Assembly (NCBI RefSeq): GCF_000192745.1
Contig: NC_015259.1
Span: 4,231,001 to 4,295,000, forward strand
Direction of reading: 5' to 3'
DNA from: Polymorphum gilvum SL003B-26A1
GTDB taxonomy: Bacteria > Pseudomonadota > Alphaproteobacteria > Rhizobiales > Stappiaceae
Length of the DNA stretch: 64,000 bases
Both the position numbers and the translations under genes were made by a program. The notes beneath the pieces are model-generated. The model was not told where the DNA came from and made no database searches. It saw only the letters and a list, made by a program, of their open reading frames with translations. Positions 35,127 through 43,975 of this stretch are shown one piece after another. Position 1 is the first letter of the stretch. Each line of letters begins with the position of its first letter.

Positions 35127-35989
35127 GACGTGCTCCTTCCGAACAGGCCCTGCGGGCGGACCAGAAGCACGATGATGAAGACCAGATAGGCCGCGGCCAG
35201 GGTCAGGCCGGGGTCGATGACCGTTGCGACAAAGGTTTCGAGCAGGCCCAGCAGCAGGGCCGCCACGACCGTGCCGCGCACGTCGCCCACGCCGCCCATG
35301 ATGACGATGACCAGGGCCTTGAGGGTGAACAGGCCACCGGTCGAGGCATCGAGGGTCAGGAAGGTGGAGATCAGCGCGCCGCCCGTCGCCGTCACCGCGC
35401 CGCCGAGCGCGAAGGCAAAGGCGGCCATGCGCATGACGTCGATGCCGACAAGCCGGGCGCTGTCGGGCGCGACCGCGATGGCGCGGATGGTCATGCCGGC
35501 CCGGCTGCGGTTCAGCCACAGCCACAAGGCGCCGCAAATCACGACCGCTGCGGCGAAGGCCGCGATGCGGTTGGCGCCGTAGGTGCTGCTGAAGATGTGA
35601 ACCGGGACCGACAGATAGGAATAGCTGAAGTAGTCGCCGCCGAAGAGCGCGAGCATCAGGCCGACGGCGACGAACGACAGGCCGAAGGTGGTCAGGATCG
35701 AATCCACCTCCAGCTGGCCGCGCGACCTGGCACGCCTTACCAGCGGGCGCAGGAAGACCACATAGACCAGCCAGTTGAGCAGGAAGGCGGCGGGCGCCAC
35801 CAGAAACACGGTCAGGAGCGGGCTGATCTGCCCGCCCGTCCAGAACCAGAAGGCCGCGAAGGCGCCGGCCACCAGCATCTCGCCGTTGGCGAGGTTCATG
35901 ATCCGGGCCATGCCGTATTGCAGGTTGAGGCCCATCGCGATCAGCGCGTAGGTCCCGCCCAGCAGCAGCCCTGTTATGATGACGTCCAT
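35123..35989 (-). CDS. HAAT ABC transporter permease (LivH-like)
   Basis: 288 residues with the LivH start GLLLGGTYALIAMGLNLQYG and the coupling loop MTIRAIAVAPDSARLVGIDV. About eight hydrophobic helices. First permease after the solute-binding protein gene, from which it is separated by 54 bp containing a GC-rich hairpin. Overlaps the LivM-like gene by 4 nt. Confidence 0.9.
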   Translation of the reverse strand: MDVIITGLLLGGTYALIAMGLNLQYGMARIMNLANGEMLVAGAFAAFWFWTGGQISPLLTVFLVAPAAFLLNWLVYVVFLRPLVRRARSRGQLEVDSILTTFGLSFVAVGLMLALFGGDYFSYSYLSVPVHIFSSTYGANRIAAFAAAVVICGALWLWLNRSRAGMTIRAIAVAPDSARLVGIDVMRMAAFAFALGGAVTATGGALISTFLTLDASTGGLFTLKALVIVIMGGVGDVRGTVVAALLLGLLETFVATVIDPGLTLAAAYLVFIIVLLVRPQGLFGRSTS

Positions 35990-36008
35990 ACGTATCCCCT
36001 AAGGAGTA

Positions 36009-36034
36009 GCCCCGGGGCCGAAAAGTCCCGGGGC
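36009..36034 (-). terminator. GC-rich stem-loop between binding-protein and permease genes
   Basis: GCCCCGGG/CCCGGGGC stem with a 10-nt loop, placed just after the binding-protein stop. Such intercistronic hairpins commonly raise binding-protein output over the membrane parts by partial termination or 3' protection. No U-tract, so partial effect is more likely than full stop. Confidence 0.5.
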
Positions 36035-36043
36035 ATGCGCGGA

Positions 36044-37243
36044 TTACTTCCAGGCGCCCTTCTTGAGCACCTCGACCGCGCCTTCACGGCCGGTGGAAGC
36101 GACGCCCTTGAACAGGCCGTCCTGCCACTGGCCGACGGTCCAGAAGGACGGATTGTTGTTGTGCTCGTCGAACTCCAGGGCACCGATCACGGTGTCGAAG
36201 CTGTTGCCCTTGATGTGATCGAGGATCTTCGCGTTATCGAGACCGACGGCCTCGATCGACTGCTCCAGCACCTGGAAGGTGGCGTAGACGGTCGCGCTCG
36301 CCCAGAAGTCGGGCTTGGCGCCGGTCACTTCCTCATGCCGCTTGGCATAGTCCTGGAAGTCCTGTCCGTCGGCATGGACGCCGCCGATGCCGAGCACGCC
36401 ATCGATGCTGTCGCCGAAGCGGGCGGCATAGGCCGGGAACGCGGTCGCGACCGCGGTGAAGAAGGCGCCGACCTGGAGATCCTCGACGACTGCCTGTTCT
36501 GTGAGAGCGAAGGTGTCCGGCGGATAGGACCAGGCAACGAAGGCGTCGGGGCCCGCCGCCTTGGCGGCCTTCATCACCGGCGACAGGTCCTGCGTGCCGA
36601 GCGGATAGGACGACTCGTAGACCAGCTCGAAACCGGCAGCCTGGAAGGCCGGCTTGGCCTCGTTCGCGAGTTCGATGCCGAAGGCGTCAGCTACGTTGAC
36701 CATGGCCAGCTTGTTGCCGATGTCGCCTCGATCGCGCAGCTTCGACAATACTTCGACGGCCCCCTGCACGATCGGCTTGGCGCCGCCCAGGGTGATGAAC
36801 ACGTTGGGGAACTTGCTGGAGATCTCGTCCGCTTTGTCGGTCGTGGCGGTCGAGGTGATCATCGGGATGCCGTAGCGATGGTAGATGGGCGCGGCCGCGA
36901 GGTTGAGGCCGGTGGAATAGGGCGGCAGCACGATGCGGGCGCCATCCTGGTCGATCAGGCGCTGGACGGCCTTGATCGTCTCGCCCGGATTGGTCTGGTC
37001 GTCATACTCGATGACCTCCAGCTTCATCTGCTTGCCGTCGACGGTCAGGCCGCCGCGGGCATTCACGGTTTCCACCCACAGCTTGACGTTCGGCCAGTAG
37101 GTGACGGCCGCACCGCCGGCCAGCGGGCCGGTCTTCGGGGCGACCGCACCGACCTTCAGCACGTCCTCGGCCAGAGCGGGGCCGCCCGCGACGCCGGCCA
37201 TCAGGGCAAGCGCCGCCAGTTTGTTGAAAGTCCTGCGTTTCAT
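36044..37243 (-). CDS. Periplasmic amino-acid/amide-type binding protein (LivK fold)
   Basis: 399 residues with GGAGG upstream. The N-terminus MKRRTFNKLAALALMAGVAG is a signal peptide with a twin-Arg-like RRTFNK, so Tat export is possible; cleavage near ALAED. Mature part is a type I binding protein (KVGAVAPKTGPLAGG, YPPDTFALTEQAVV). Feeds the LivHMGF-like transporter. The ligand is not clear; flanking aldehyde dehydrogenases suggest an aromatic or amide compound that is catabolised through an aldehyde. Confidence 0.9.
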   Translation of the reverse strand: MKRRTFNKLAALALMAGVAGGPALAEDVLKVGAVAPKTGPLAGGAAVTYWPNVKLWVETVNARGGLTVDGKQMKLEVIEYDDQTNPGETIKAVQRLIDQDGARIVLPPYSTGLNLAAAPIYHRYGIPMITSTATTDKADEISSKFPNVFITLGGAKPIVQGAVEVLSKLRDRGDIGNKLAMVNVADAFGIELANEAKPAFQAAGFELVYESSYPLGTQDLSPVMKAAKAAGPDAFVAWSYPPDTFALTEQAVVEDLQVGAFFTAVATAFPAYAARFGDSIDGVLGIGGVHADGQDFQDYAKRHEEVTGAKPDFWASATVYATFQVLEQSIEAVGLDNAKILDHIKGNSFDTVIGALEFDEHNNNPSFWTVGQWQDGLFKGVASTGREGAVEVLKKGAWK

Positions 37244-37280
37244 GCTGTCTCTCCTCCCACATTGCTTCCAAATGCGCCGG

Positions 37281-38735
37281 TCATCCCCCGGCAGGGTCCG
37301 AAGCGGGTTCGGCCCGCTCCGTCATCCACTGGATCTCGGTGAACTCCTCGATCACCGCCCGTCCGCCGAAGCGTCCGTAGCCGCTTGCCTTGACGCCGCC
37401 GTAGGGCATCGCAGGGTCGTCACACACCGTGGAACCGTTGATGTGAACCGCGCCGACCTCGAGCCGCCGCGCAATGGCGCGGGCGCGATCCAGATCGCGG
37501 CTGAACACCGCCGCAGTGAGCCCGTATTCGGTGTCGTTCGCCACCGTCACCGCCTCCTCGGCGTCGGCGACGCGAATGACCCCGACGGCCGGACCGAAGA
37601 TCTCCTCCTCATAGATCCGCATGCCGTAGGCGACGTGATCGAGGACCGTCGGCTGCATCAGCGTGCCCGAACTCTCGCCGCCGGTGATCAGGACGGCGCC
37701 CTTGGCGACGGCATCCTCGACCAGGCCGTGGAGCCGCAGCACGGCCTCCGGGCCGATCACCTGGCCGAGCGGGCTGCGGCCGGTTGCGGGGTCGGCCCGC
37801 AGCCGTTCGGCCTGCTCCTTCAGCAGGGGGACGAACCGGCCGGCAACGGCGTCCTCGACCACGATGCGGTCGGTCGACATACAGACCTGGCCCTGGTTGA
37901 AGAAGGCGCCATGCGCGATGGTGCGCGCCGTCGCTTCCAGATCCGCGTCCGCCAGGATGATCGACGAGGCCTTGCCGGAAAGCTCGAGCAGACAGCGCTT
38001 GAGATGGCGGGCGGCCAGGACCGCGATCTCGCGGCCGACGCGGGTCGAACCGGTAAAATTGACACGGCGGACGGCAGGATGCGCGATCAGCGCTTCGACC
38101 ACGTCACGGGAATCCTCCGGCGCGTTGCTGACGAAATTCAGAACGCCGTCGGGCAGACCGGCGTCGATTAGCGCCCGGGTCACCGTCTCGTGTATCTTGG
38201 GGCACAGTTCCGAGCCCTTGAGGACGACCGTATTGCCGAGCGCCAGGGGGGCTGCCACGGCCCTGACCGCCAGCGTGACCGGGGCATTCCAGGGCGCCAG
38301 GCCCAGGACGACGCCGGCCGGGCGTCTGACGATCCGGTAATCCAGGCCCGGCGGGGCACCCGCGGCCGCCGTCTCGCCGACGGCACCGGCCAGCGAAGCG
38401 GCCTGGCTCAGGGTATCCTGGGCGATCCTGACGTTGAAGGCGATCCAGTCGGCGGCCGCGCCGACCTCGCGCTCGCCGATCGCGCACAGCTGCGGCAGGC
38501 GCTCGTGCAGGATCGCTGCTCCGCGCAGAAGCAGGCTCGCCCGGCGCTCCGGATCGAGCGCGGACCAAGCGGGAAAGGCCCCCGCTGCGGCATCCGCCGC
38601 GGCCGATGCCTCGCTCGTACCGAGGGCGGCCGCCTGGGTGACGATGTCGCCCGTGACGATGTCCCGGCGCTCGTAGAGACGCTGGTCGGGAGCGGCCACC
38701 GCGGCCCCCGCTATGATGCCATGCGCTACGAACAC
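37281..38735 (-). CDS. Aldehyde dehydrogenase, vanillin/benzaldehyde-type
   Basis: 484 residues from GTG 38735, chosen for GGGAGG 5 nt upstream; a longer TTG start at 38765 has no SD. Catalytic Cys C285 (GQVCMST) and Glu E251 in LLELSGKAS, where the usual second Gly-Gly reads Ser-Gly. The LAPWNAP and INGSTVCDD segments are those of aromatic aldehyde dehydrogenases. It heads the leftward transporter operon and is divergent from an AraC gene, which probably regulates it. Confidence 0.9.
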   Translation of the reverse strand: MFVAHGIIAGAAVAAPDQRLYERRDIVTGDIVTQAAALGTSEASAAADAAAGAFPAWSALDPERRASLLLRGAAILHERLPQLCAIGEREVGAAADWIAFNVRIAQDTLSQAASLAGAVGETAAAGAPPGLDYRIVRRPAGVVLGLAPWNAPVTLAVRAVAAPLALGNTVVLKGSELCPKIHETVTRALIDAGLPDGVLNFVSNAPEDSRDVVEALIAHPAVRRVNFTGSTRVGREIAVLAARHLKRCLLELSGKASSIILADADLEATARTIAHGAFFNQGQVCMSTDRIVVEDAVAGRFVPLLKEQAERLRADPATGRSPLGQVIGPEAVLRLHGLVEDAVAKGAVLITGGESSGTLMQPTVLDHVAYGMRIYEEEIFGPAVGVIRVADAEEAVTVANDTEYGLTAAVFSRDLDRARAIARRLEVGAVHINGSTVCDDPAMPYGGVKASGYGRFGGRAVIEEFTEIQWMTERAEPASDPAGG

Positions 38736-38886
38736 GTCGTCCTCCCAAACGGCGTTTCGAGACAATTTCGCAGCCCGCGGACGTTCTCCTCCGAACTCGC
38801 CGGGCCTTGGTCGGCTATTTTGTTTGACAAGCGCCGCGAGTAAATGACGATTTGTGGGATTGTCTTCTCATTTTGCGGGAAATCGA

Positions 38887-39810
38887 ATGCCTCACCGCCG
38901 TTTTGATCCGCACCAGCCTGCGCCGCGCGCCGAAACGCCCGTGCGCGCCGAAGGGTTCCGCGCGGCGCTGCAGACCCGCGTGCTCGGCCGCGCGGGGCTC
39001 GGCGATGAGGACAGTTTTCGCGTGCTCCTGCTGGAGCGGGGCAGTGCGGTGCTGCGCGGCACGGACAGGCAGCCGCTGCCCGTTGCCGGCCGTCTGGTCG
39101 GCTGGTTCCCCTGGCGGGAGGACATGCGCCTCGACCTGGCGGCGGGCGCGCAGGGCACCCACCTCCTGCTCGGCATCGCCACCTTGAACCGGGTCCTGCA
39201 ACGCCGCCCGGAAGCCGCCCAGCTCCAGTTCATGGCGAGCCGTCCGTCGCTCCTGCGCCTGGAACCGGACGATCCGGCCGCGGAGGCCGTGGCCGCGTGC
39301 TTCGCTGGCATCCTGGCGGAGACGCTGCGTCCCGGCCCGATGTCGTCTGCGGCGGTGGATTCGCTGCTGCACGTGCTGCTCGTGCATCTCTATCGGGGAC
39401 AGGCACATGGTGGGGCGGCCGAGGGGCAGGCCGGCGGCGGCCAGGCGCTGGCCGGGCAGTTTACGGCGCTGGTCGAAGGCCATTTCCGCGACCGCTGGCC
39501 GGTGGCCCGCTATGCAGCGGAACTGGGCATATCGCGCGACCGGCTGAACGACATCTGCATCCGGGCCCATGGCCGCCCGCCGGCCCGGCTGATCCGCGAG
39601 CGGCTGCTGCTGGAGGCGCGCATCTACCTGGAGACCTCGCCGCTCGCCCTCGGCGAGATCGCCGGCGTGCTCGGCTTCGCCAGCGCGTCACAGTTCTCGC
39701 GCTTCTTCACCGACATGACAGGGCAAACCCCAGGGCGGTACAGGTCGAGTCAGTCTGCCTCGGCGATGGCCGAAGGCGCGGAGCGGACGGCGATCCACGA
39801 CTGGCCGTGA
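38887..39810 (+). CDS. AraC family transcriptional regulator
   Basis: 307 residues from ATG 38887; an upstream GTG at 38854 is also in frame. N-terminal beta-rich sensing domain of the AraC-binding-like type, C-terminal double HTH (about 200-300) with WPVARYAAELGISRDRLNDI and GEIAGVLGFASASQFSRFF. Divergent from the aldehyde dehydrogenase-transporter operon across roughly 150 bp, so local control by the imported ligand or its aldehyde is likely. Confidence 0.9.
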   Translation: MPHRRFDPHQPAPRAETPVRAEGFRAALQTRVLGRAGLGDEDSFRVLLLERGSAVLRGTDRQPLPVAGRLVGWFPWREDMRLDLAAGAQGTHLLLGIATLNRVLQRRPEAAQLQFMASRPSLLRLEPDDPAAEAVAACFAGILAETLRPGPMSSAAVDSLLHVLLVHLYRGQAHGGAAEGQAGGGQALAGQFTALVEGHFRDRWPVARYAAELGISRDRLNDICIRAHGRPPARLIRERLLLEARIYLETSPLALGEIAGVLGFASASQFSRFFTDMTGQTPGRYRSSQSASAMAEGAERTAIHDWP

Positions 39811-40109
39811 GCACGGCGCGAAAGTGCCAGTCGGGGCCGACCAGGGTAGTCGGGGGCTGTCAGATGCCCGGCCGGAATGCCGCGACACGCGCGGGGTCGG
39901 TCTCGATCCGGGCCGCGTCGGCGCTTCTCTTGCCGCCCGCCGTCATGGAATCGCCGGTCGGGGCAGTCCTCGCACACAATCCCGACTTGCCCGTTTTGTC
40001 TGCAGCCGCGAACAACGATAACCATCGGAACAGCAGATGCTAGCCCGTAGCATTGCATCTGCCGTTTGGTGATACGATAAATATCAAGCGAGCAACCTCA
40101 ATCGGTCCG
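39811..40109. other. Intergenic region between AraC and Crp/Fnr genes
   Basis: 299 bp with no credible gene. A TGATA-7 nt-TATCA inverted repeat (40070-40074 and 40082-40086) lies 24 nt before the Crp/Fnr start and could be its autoregulatory site; it differs from the TTGAT-N4-ATCAA FNR consensus by spacing. Confidence 0.4.
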
Positions 40110-40856
40110 ATGCGCCCTCACGAACTGCCCGAGATCCGCCACCTGCCGCTGTTTCGCGACATGCGCCAGAGCAGCTTCGAAGCGCTGATGCAGGCCGCCT
40201 ATGCGCAGAACTTTCCTGCCGGGCTGGACCTGATCCGCCAGGGCGATCCTGCCGATTTCCTGCATGTGGTGATGGAAGGCTTGGTCGAGCTGTACGCGCA
40301 CTGGGACGATCACGAGGCGACGATGGCGGTGGTCAACCCTGTCGGCACTTTCATCCTCGCGGCGACGATCCGCGACGCGCCCTACCTGATGTCGGCGCGC
40401 ACCCTGGAGCGGTCGCGAATCATCTTGGTGCCGTCGAGCGATCTGCGCGCTATCTTCCGACAGGACAGCGAATTCGCGGTTTCCGTCATTCAGGAACTGG
40501 CGGGCTGCTACCGCGCCGTGGTGCGGCATGCCAAGGGCCTCAAGCTGCGCAATTCGCGCGAGCGCATCGCCTCCTACCTGCTGCGCCAGTCGCGTCTGGC
40601 CGGGAACGCGCCGAGCTATTTCCTGCCCGTCGAGAAACGCCTGCTGGCCAGCTATCTCGGCATGACGCCGGAGAACCTCAGCCGGATCCTGAAAGCGCTC
40701 GAACCCGTCGGCGTGAAGATCGACGGCATGCGCGTCGTCATCACCGATCGGGGAAAGCTGACGGCGTTCGTCAAGCCCGACCGACTGATCGACGGCCCCG
40801 ACCTGGACGCCGTCGGGGCCGTGTCGAGCCTTCCGCCGGTCAAGCTCGCGACGTGA
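40110..40856 (+). CDS. Crp/Fnr family transcriptional regulator
   Basis: 248 residues from ATG 40110; a TTG at 40053 is in frame but would span the operator-like repeat. N-terminal cyclic-nucleotide-type beta barrel (about 10-125), long dimer helix, then HTH with LASYLGMTPENLSRILKALE. The recognition helix keeps the E-x2-SR pattern of FNR-like DNA readers, but the Cys cluster of Fe-S FNR is missing, so oxygen sensing by [4Fe-4S] is excluded. NO-, heme- or nucleotide-type sensing (Dnr/NnrR-like or other) remains open. It stands alone. Confidence 0.85.
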   Translation: MRPHELPEIRHLPLFRDMRQSSFEALMQAAYAQNFPAGLDLIRQGDPADFLHVVMEGLVELYAHWDDHEATMAVVNPVGTFILAATIRDAPYLMSARTLERSRIILVPSSDLRAIFRQDSEFAVSVIQELAGCYRAVVRHAKGLKLRNSRERIASYLLRQSRLAGNAPSYFLPVEKRLLASYLGMTPENLSRILKALEPVGVKIDGMRVVITDRGKLTAFVKPDRLIDGPDLDAVGAVSSLPPVKLAT

Positions 40857-40862
40857 CGGGCT

Positions 40863-40879
40863 TGCCGGTTAGACCGGCA
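40863..40879. terminator. Hairpin between convergent Crp/Fnr and flgL genes
   Basis: TGCCGGT/ACCGGCA stem with a TAG loop, 7 bp, between convergent stops. Weak by itself since no U-tract follows. Confidence 0.4.
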
Positions 40880-40911
40880 GACGGGCCGGGACGCGGCATG
40901 CTTCGGAAAAA

Positions 40912-41808
40912 CTAGCGCAGGTAGTCGAGCAGGGACATGCTGGAGAGCTTGCCGATGGCAGCGTAGCTTGCCTGAAGCTGGGTCTCCAGTGTGGCGATCT
41001 CGGCGGCGACGACGACCGCATCGACCCCCTTGCGGGCACTGATCATCTCTTCCAGCGTGGCGATGTAAGTACTCTCCGCCTCGATCGTCGCCTCAAGGGT
41101 CGCCGCCTTGGTGGCCAGGCCGCTCTGGAGGGCGATGATGCCGTCCTGCGCCTCGACCAGCAGAGCCGCCACCTCGGACAATTCGTCCAGGTCCAGCGGG
41201 TCGGCGGTCGCCACATAGGACAGCACCCGCAGCGCGGTCTCGAAGGCCGTGGCGTCGCCGGTCACGCCATAGTCGAGCACCCGGGTCGCGCCGATCCGTG
41301 CCGATTGCAGCAGGTCGTCGCCCTGATAATAGCCGGCATCCGCCGTGGCCAGGCTTGTCGCCTGGTAGCCGTCCAGCACGACCGGTGCCGAGCCGGTGAG
41401 GCTGCCGGCAAAGAGATAACGCCCCTCGAACTGGGTGTTGAGCTGGCTGGCCATGTCCTCCAGCAGGCCGGCGGCGACACTCTGCAGGTCGGAGATTTGG
41501 TCGACGGTCATCGTGCCGGCGACCTCTGCGCGCATGCGGGTGAGGAGGTCGCTCATCGCGCCGACGGCGGAATACATCATCTCGACACGGTCGAGGGTGG
41601 TCTGCGCTGACGACAGGTAGGAGCCGGCGCGCGTCGCGGCCACTTCCAGGCTGACCAGCGCCTCGCCGCCCGTGCCGAGGCCGGCATAGCTGGACGCGAT
41701 CTCGCCCGAGGCTTGCTGGATCTGCTTCTGCGCCAGCCGCGCCTGCGTCTGCATGGCATGCTGCAGCAGGCTTTCTGCGTGAGAGAATGTGGCAACCCTT
41801 GCGACCAT
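40912..41808 (-). CDS. flgL: Flagellar hook-filament junction protein FlgL
   Basis: 298 residues from ATG 41808 with AGGAGG 5 nt upstream (a GTG three nt earlier is weaker). Flagellin-like N-terminal D0/D1 helix (VATFSHAESLLQHAMQTQAR) and C-terminal helix ending LSSMSLLDYLR, with a short middle (RYLFAGS motif) typical of FlgL. It sits between hook-FlgK and filament. Last gene of the flagellar run, 40 bp after flgK. Confidence 0.9.
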   Translation of the reverse strand: MVARVATFSHAESLLQHAMQTQARLAQKQIQQASGEIASSYAGLGTGGEALVSLEVAATRAGSYLSSAQTTLDRVEMMYSAVGAMSDLLTRMRAEVAGTMTVDQISDLQSVAAGLLEDMASQLNTQFEGRYLFAGSLTGSAPVVLDGYQATSLATADAGYYQGDDLLQSARIGATRVLDYGVTGDATAFETALRVLSYVATADPLDLDELSEVAALLVEAQDGIIALQSGLATKAATLEATIEAESTYIATLEEMISARKGVDAVVVAAEIATLETQLQASYAAIGKLSSMSLLDYLR

Positions 41809-41848
41809 CACGACCTCCTGTCGATTTCAGCGCGGCGGGACCGTCAGC

Positions 41849-43228
41849 TCAAGCGATCGCAGCGAGCAGGTCCTCATACATCTGTTTCAGGATGCTGAGC
41901 ACCTGGGCGGAGGCGGAATAGAGCTGCTCCAGATTGGACATGCGTGCCGTCTCCTCGTCGATGTTGACGCCATAGAGCGAGGACATGGTGTCGGAAATCT
42001 CCGCCAATTGCGCCGTCGCCCGTTCGAGGTGGGCACTGGCGGAATTGGCGTCACTGACGACAAGCGACAGCAGACGGGCGGCATAGTCGGCGAACGTGCT
42101 CTCGCCGCCCCCCTGCCGCGCTGTGTCGGGGAAGGCCGTCTTGCCCTGCAAGGCCTCCACCAGGGCCGTGGCAATGTCCGCGCCACCGGTTTCCGGCAGG
42201 AGCGCCGAAGGCGTGCGCAGCAGATCGCCATTGACTGTGATATCGGTGGCGTCCGTCCCCGAAAGCAGATCGGGCGACACCGCATTGAGGCTGGAGACCA
42301 GCGTCGAGGCCAGAGCATCCAGCATCTCCTGCACTTCGGGCAGCGTGCTGTCGCGCAGGGCCAACAGCGCGCCGATCTCGCCTTCGGTCATGCTGGCGGT
42401 GATGTCCTTGCCGTCCACAGTGATCCCGGAGAGGCCCGAGCCGCTGCCGTCATAGACGACCCCGGCGCCGACCGAGGAAGACGGATCGAAGGACAGCAGG
42501 TGGGCGCGGCTGTCGACCAGCACCTGGCCGGTGGTGGTATAGACCTTCATGCTGCCATCGTCGGCGATGAAGCTGGTGACGCCCAGCGACTGCGACAGGG
42601 TGGCCAGCGCCTGGTTGCGCTGATCCTCCAGGTCGGCCGTCGACTGGCCGCGGGCGGCGGTGGCCAGGATCTGCTCGTTGAGGCTGGCGATCGCGGTAAT
42701 GGTATCGTTCGCCGAGGTCACGGCGGCGGCGATGTCGGTGTCGGCGGCGCTGCGCAAGCTCTGGACCGAGGCCGACAGCGCGCGCAACTGGGCCGCCAGT
42801 TCGTCGAGCTCGTTGACCGCGGTTGCCGCCAGCGACACGCTTTCCGGCGTGTCCGCCAGGGCGGCGAAGGCCTCTTCTACCGCCGCGAGACTGTTGGCCA
42901 ACGAGGTGCCGTTGCCGGAACTGGACGAGGTGCTGCCCATCAGGCTCTGAAGCCGGTCGAGATAATCGGCCGTGACGCCGGCCTCGCCGGCCGCGGTCGT
43001 CGCCGCCACCAGGTCGGCAAGCAGGATGCGGCTGACGCCAGAGGTGATCTTGCCGACCGTGACGCCGGAGCCGGTCCCTGCCGTCGTCAGCGCCACTGAG
43101 GACGCGGTCTTGCGCGTGTAGCCCTCGGTGTCGGCATTGGCGACGTTGTTGGCCGCGATCGAGAGCTGGACCTGGGTGGACGCCAGCGAACTGGTGGCGA
43201 TCAGTCCTGCGGCTGCCAGAGTGGTCAT
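41849..43228 (-). CDS. flgK: Flagellar hook-associated protein FlgK
   Basis: 459 residues with GGAG before the ATG. The N-terminal rod/hook signature reads SIAANNVANADTEGYTRK (23-40) and the C-terminus holds the matching amphipathic helix (SNLEQLYSASAQVLSILKQM). Complete FlgK size. It joins hook to filament together with FlgL, exported by the flagellar type III apparatus, probably with the FlgN-like chaperone encoded just upstream. Confidence 0.9.
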   Translation of the reverse strand: MTTLAAAGLIATSSLASTQVQLSIAANNVANADTEGYTRKTASSVALTTAGTGSGVTVGKITSGVSRILLADLVAATTAAGEAGVTADYLDRLQSLMGSTSSSSGNGTSLANSLAAVEEAFAALADTPESVSLAATAVNELDELAAQLRALSASVQSLRSAADTDIAAAVTSANDTITAIASLNEQILATAARGQSTADLEDQRNQALATLSQSLGVTSFIADDGSMKVYTTTGQVLVDSRAHLLSFDPSSSVGAGVVYDGSGSGLSGITVDGKDITASMTEGEIGALLALRDSTLPEVQEMLDALASTLVSSLNAVSPDLLSGTDATDITVNGDLLRTPSALLPETGGADIATALVEALQGKTAFPDTARQGGGESTFADYAARLLSLVVSDANSASAHLERATAQLAEISDTMSSLYGVNIDEETARMSNLEQLYSASAQVLSILKQMYEDLLAAIA

Positions 43229-43240
43229 CGGCGGACTCCG

Positions 43241-43696
43241 TCACACTTCCAGACCGTGTTGGATCGAGACGGTGCCGCCGGCGGTACCCGGCCGGTAGCG
43301 CCCGTCGCCGCCATAGGCGATCGGCTGAAGCCGATCTTCTCGGATGGCCCGCATGATGGCCTCCACCCGTCGCCGGCTGCAGGCCAGCGCTTTCAGCAGA
43401 TGCCGTGAATTCTCCGCCAGGACCTGCTCGAGCCGGCCCACCCGCTCGAGCAGGTCACTGGACAGTTCGGCCGAGGCCTTGAGCAGCACCAGTTGCTGGT
43501 TGCGCACCATGCCGAGCCAGCGCTCGAACTCGGTGGCCAGTTCGTGCTTGCGGAACACCTCCTCGTTACGCACGAGGGGAAAGCCGCTGGCAAGGCGCCG
43601 GTTCTCGGCTTCGGCCACCGCCATCAACTGGTCGACGAGATGGATGAGCCGGTGCACCGCCGCATCGGCCGCCGCCCGTTCGAGATCGTCCTGCAT
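43241..43696 (-). CDS. Probable FlgN-like flagellar chaperone
   Basis: 151 residues from ATG 43696. Mostly alpha-helical with Leu/Glu heptads (about 15-110) and the FlgN-like end AENSRHLLKALACSRRRVEA, which in FlgN binds FlgK and FlgL. Twelve bp before flgK on the same strand, the usual partner position. Sequence similarity to FlgN is modest by eye; the call leans on context. Confidence 0.65.
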   Translation of the reverse strand: MQDDLERAAADAAVHRLIHLVDQLMAVAEAENRRLASGFPLVRNEEVFRKHELATEFERWLGMVRNQQLVLLKASAELSSDLLERVGRLEQVLAENSRHLLKALACSRRRVEAIMRAIREDRLQPIAYGGDGRYRPGTAGGTVSIQHGLEV

Positions 43697-43706
43697 CGCC
43701 TTGTCC

Positions 43707-43973
43707 TCAATCCTTGCGCCGGCCTGACAGCCGCGCGCCGCAGCGGGCATAGGCCCCTGCCGAAATTGTGACCGCCTGCAGCCGCGACAGTTCGGCCGCC
43801 AGCCGGTCGCGCTCGATGCGCATTGCGGCCAGCAAATCCTTCACGTCCTGCCTGAGCAGCAGCAGCCGCAGACGTTCGTGGGCGTCGCCGACCCTTCCCG
43901 ACCGGGCCTCGCAAGCCGCCACCAGGGTCCGCAGGCGCCGCAGCAGCGGATCGCTGTCGGGCTCCCCCACCAT
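43707..43973 (-). CDS. Small hypothetical protein of the flagellar operon
   Basis: 88 residues from ATG 43973, whose codon falls 2 nt after the flgE stop, ending 10 nt before the FlgN-like start. Predicted helical, highly charged (LRRLRTLVAACEARSGRVGD, LLLLRQDVKDLLAAMRIERD), no signal peptide or membrane segment. Tight spacing on both sides says it is translated. I do not recognise a family; it could be a second small chaperone (FliT/FlgN-like) or a regulator. Confidence 0.6.
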   Translation of the reverse strand: MVGEPDSDPLLRRLRTLVAACEARSGRVGDAHERLRLLLLRQDVKDLLAAMRIERDRLAAELSRLQAVTISAGAYARCGARLSGRRKD

Positions 43974-43975
43974 GG

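Noticed and set aside
38763-38765. TTG as start of the aromatic aldehyde dehydrogenase
   Set aside because: No SD before it; GTG 38735 has GGGAGG at good distance.
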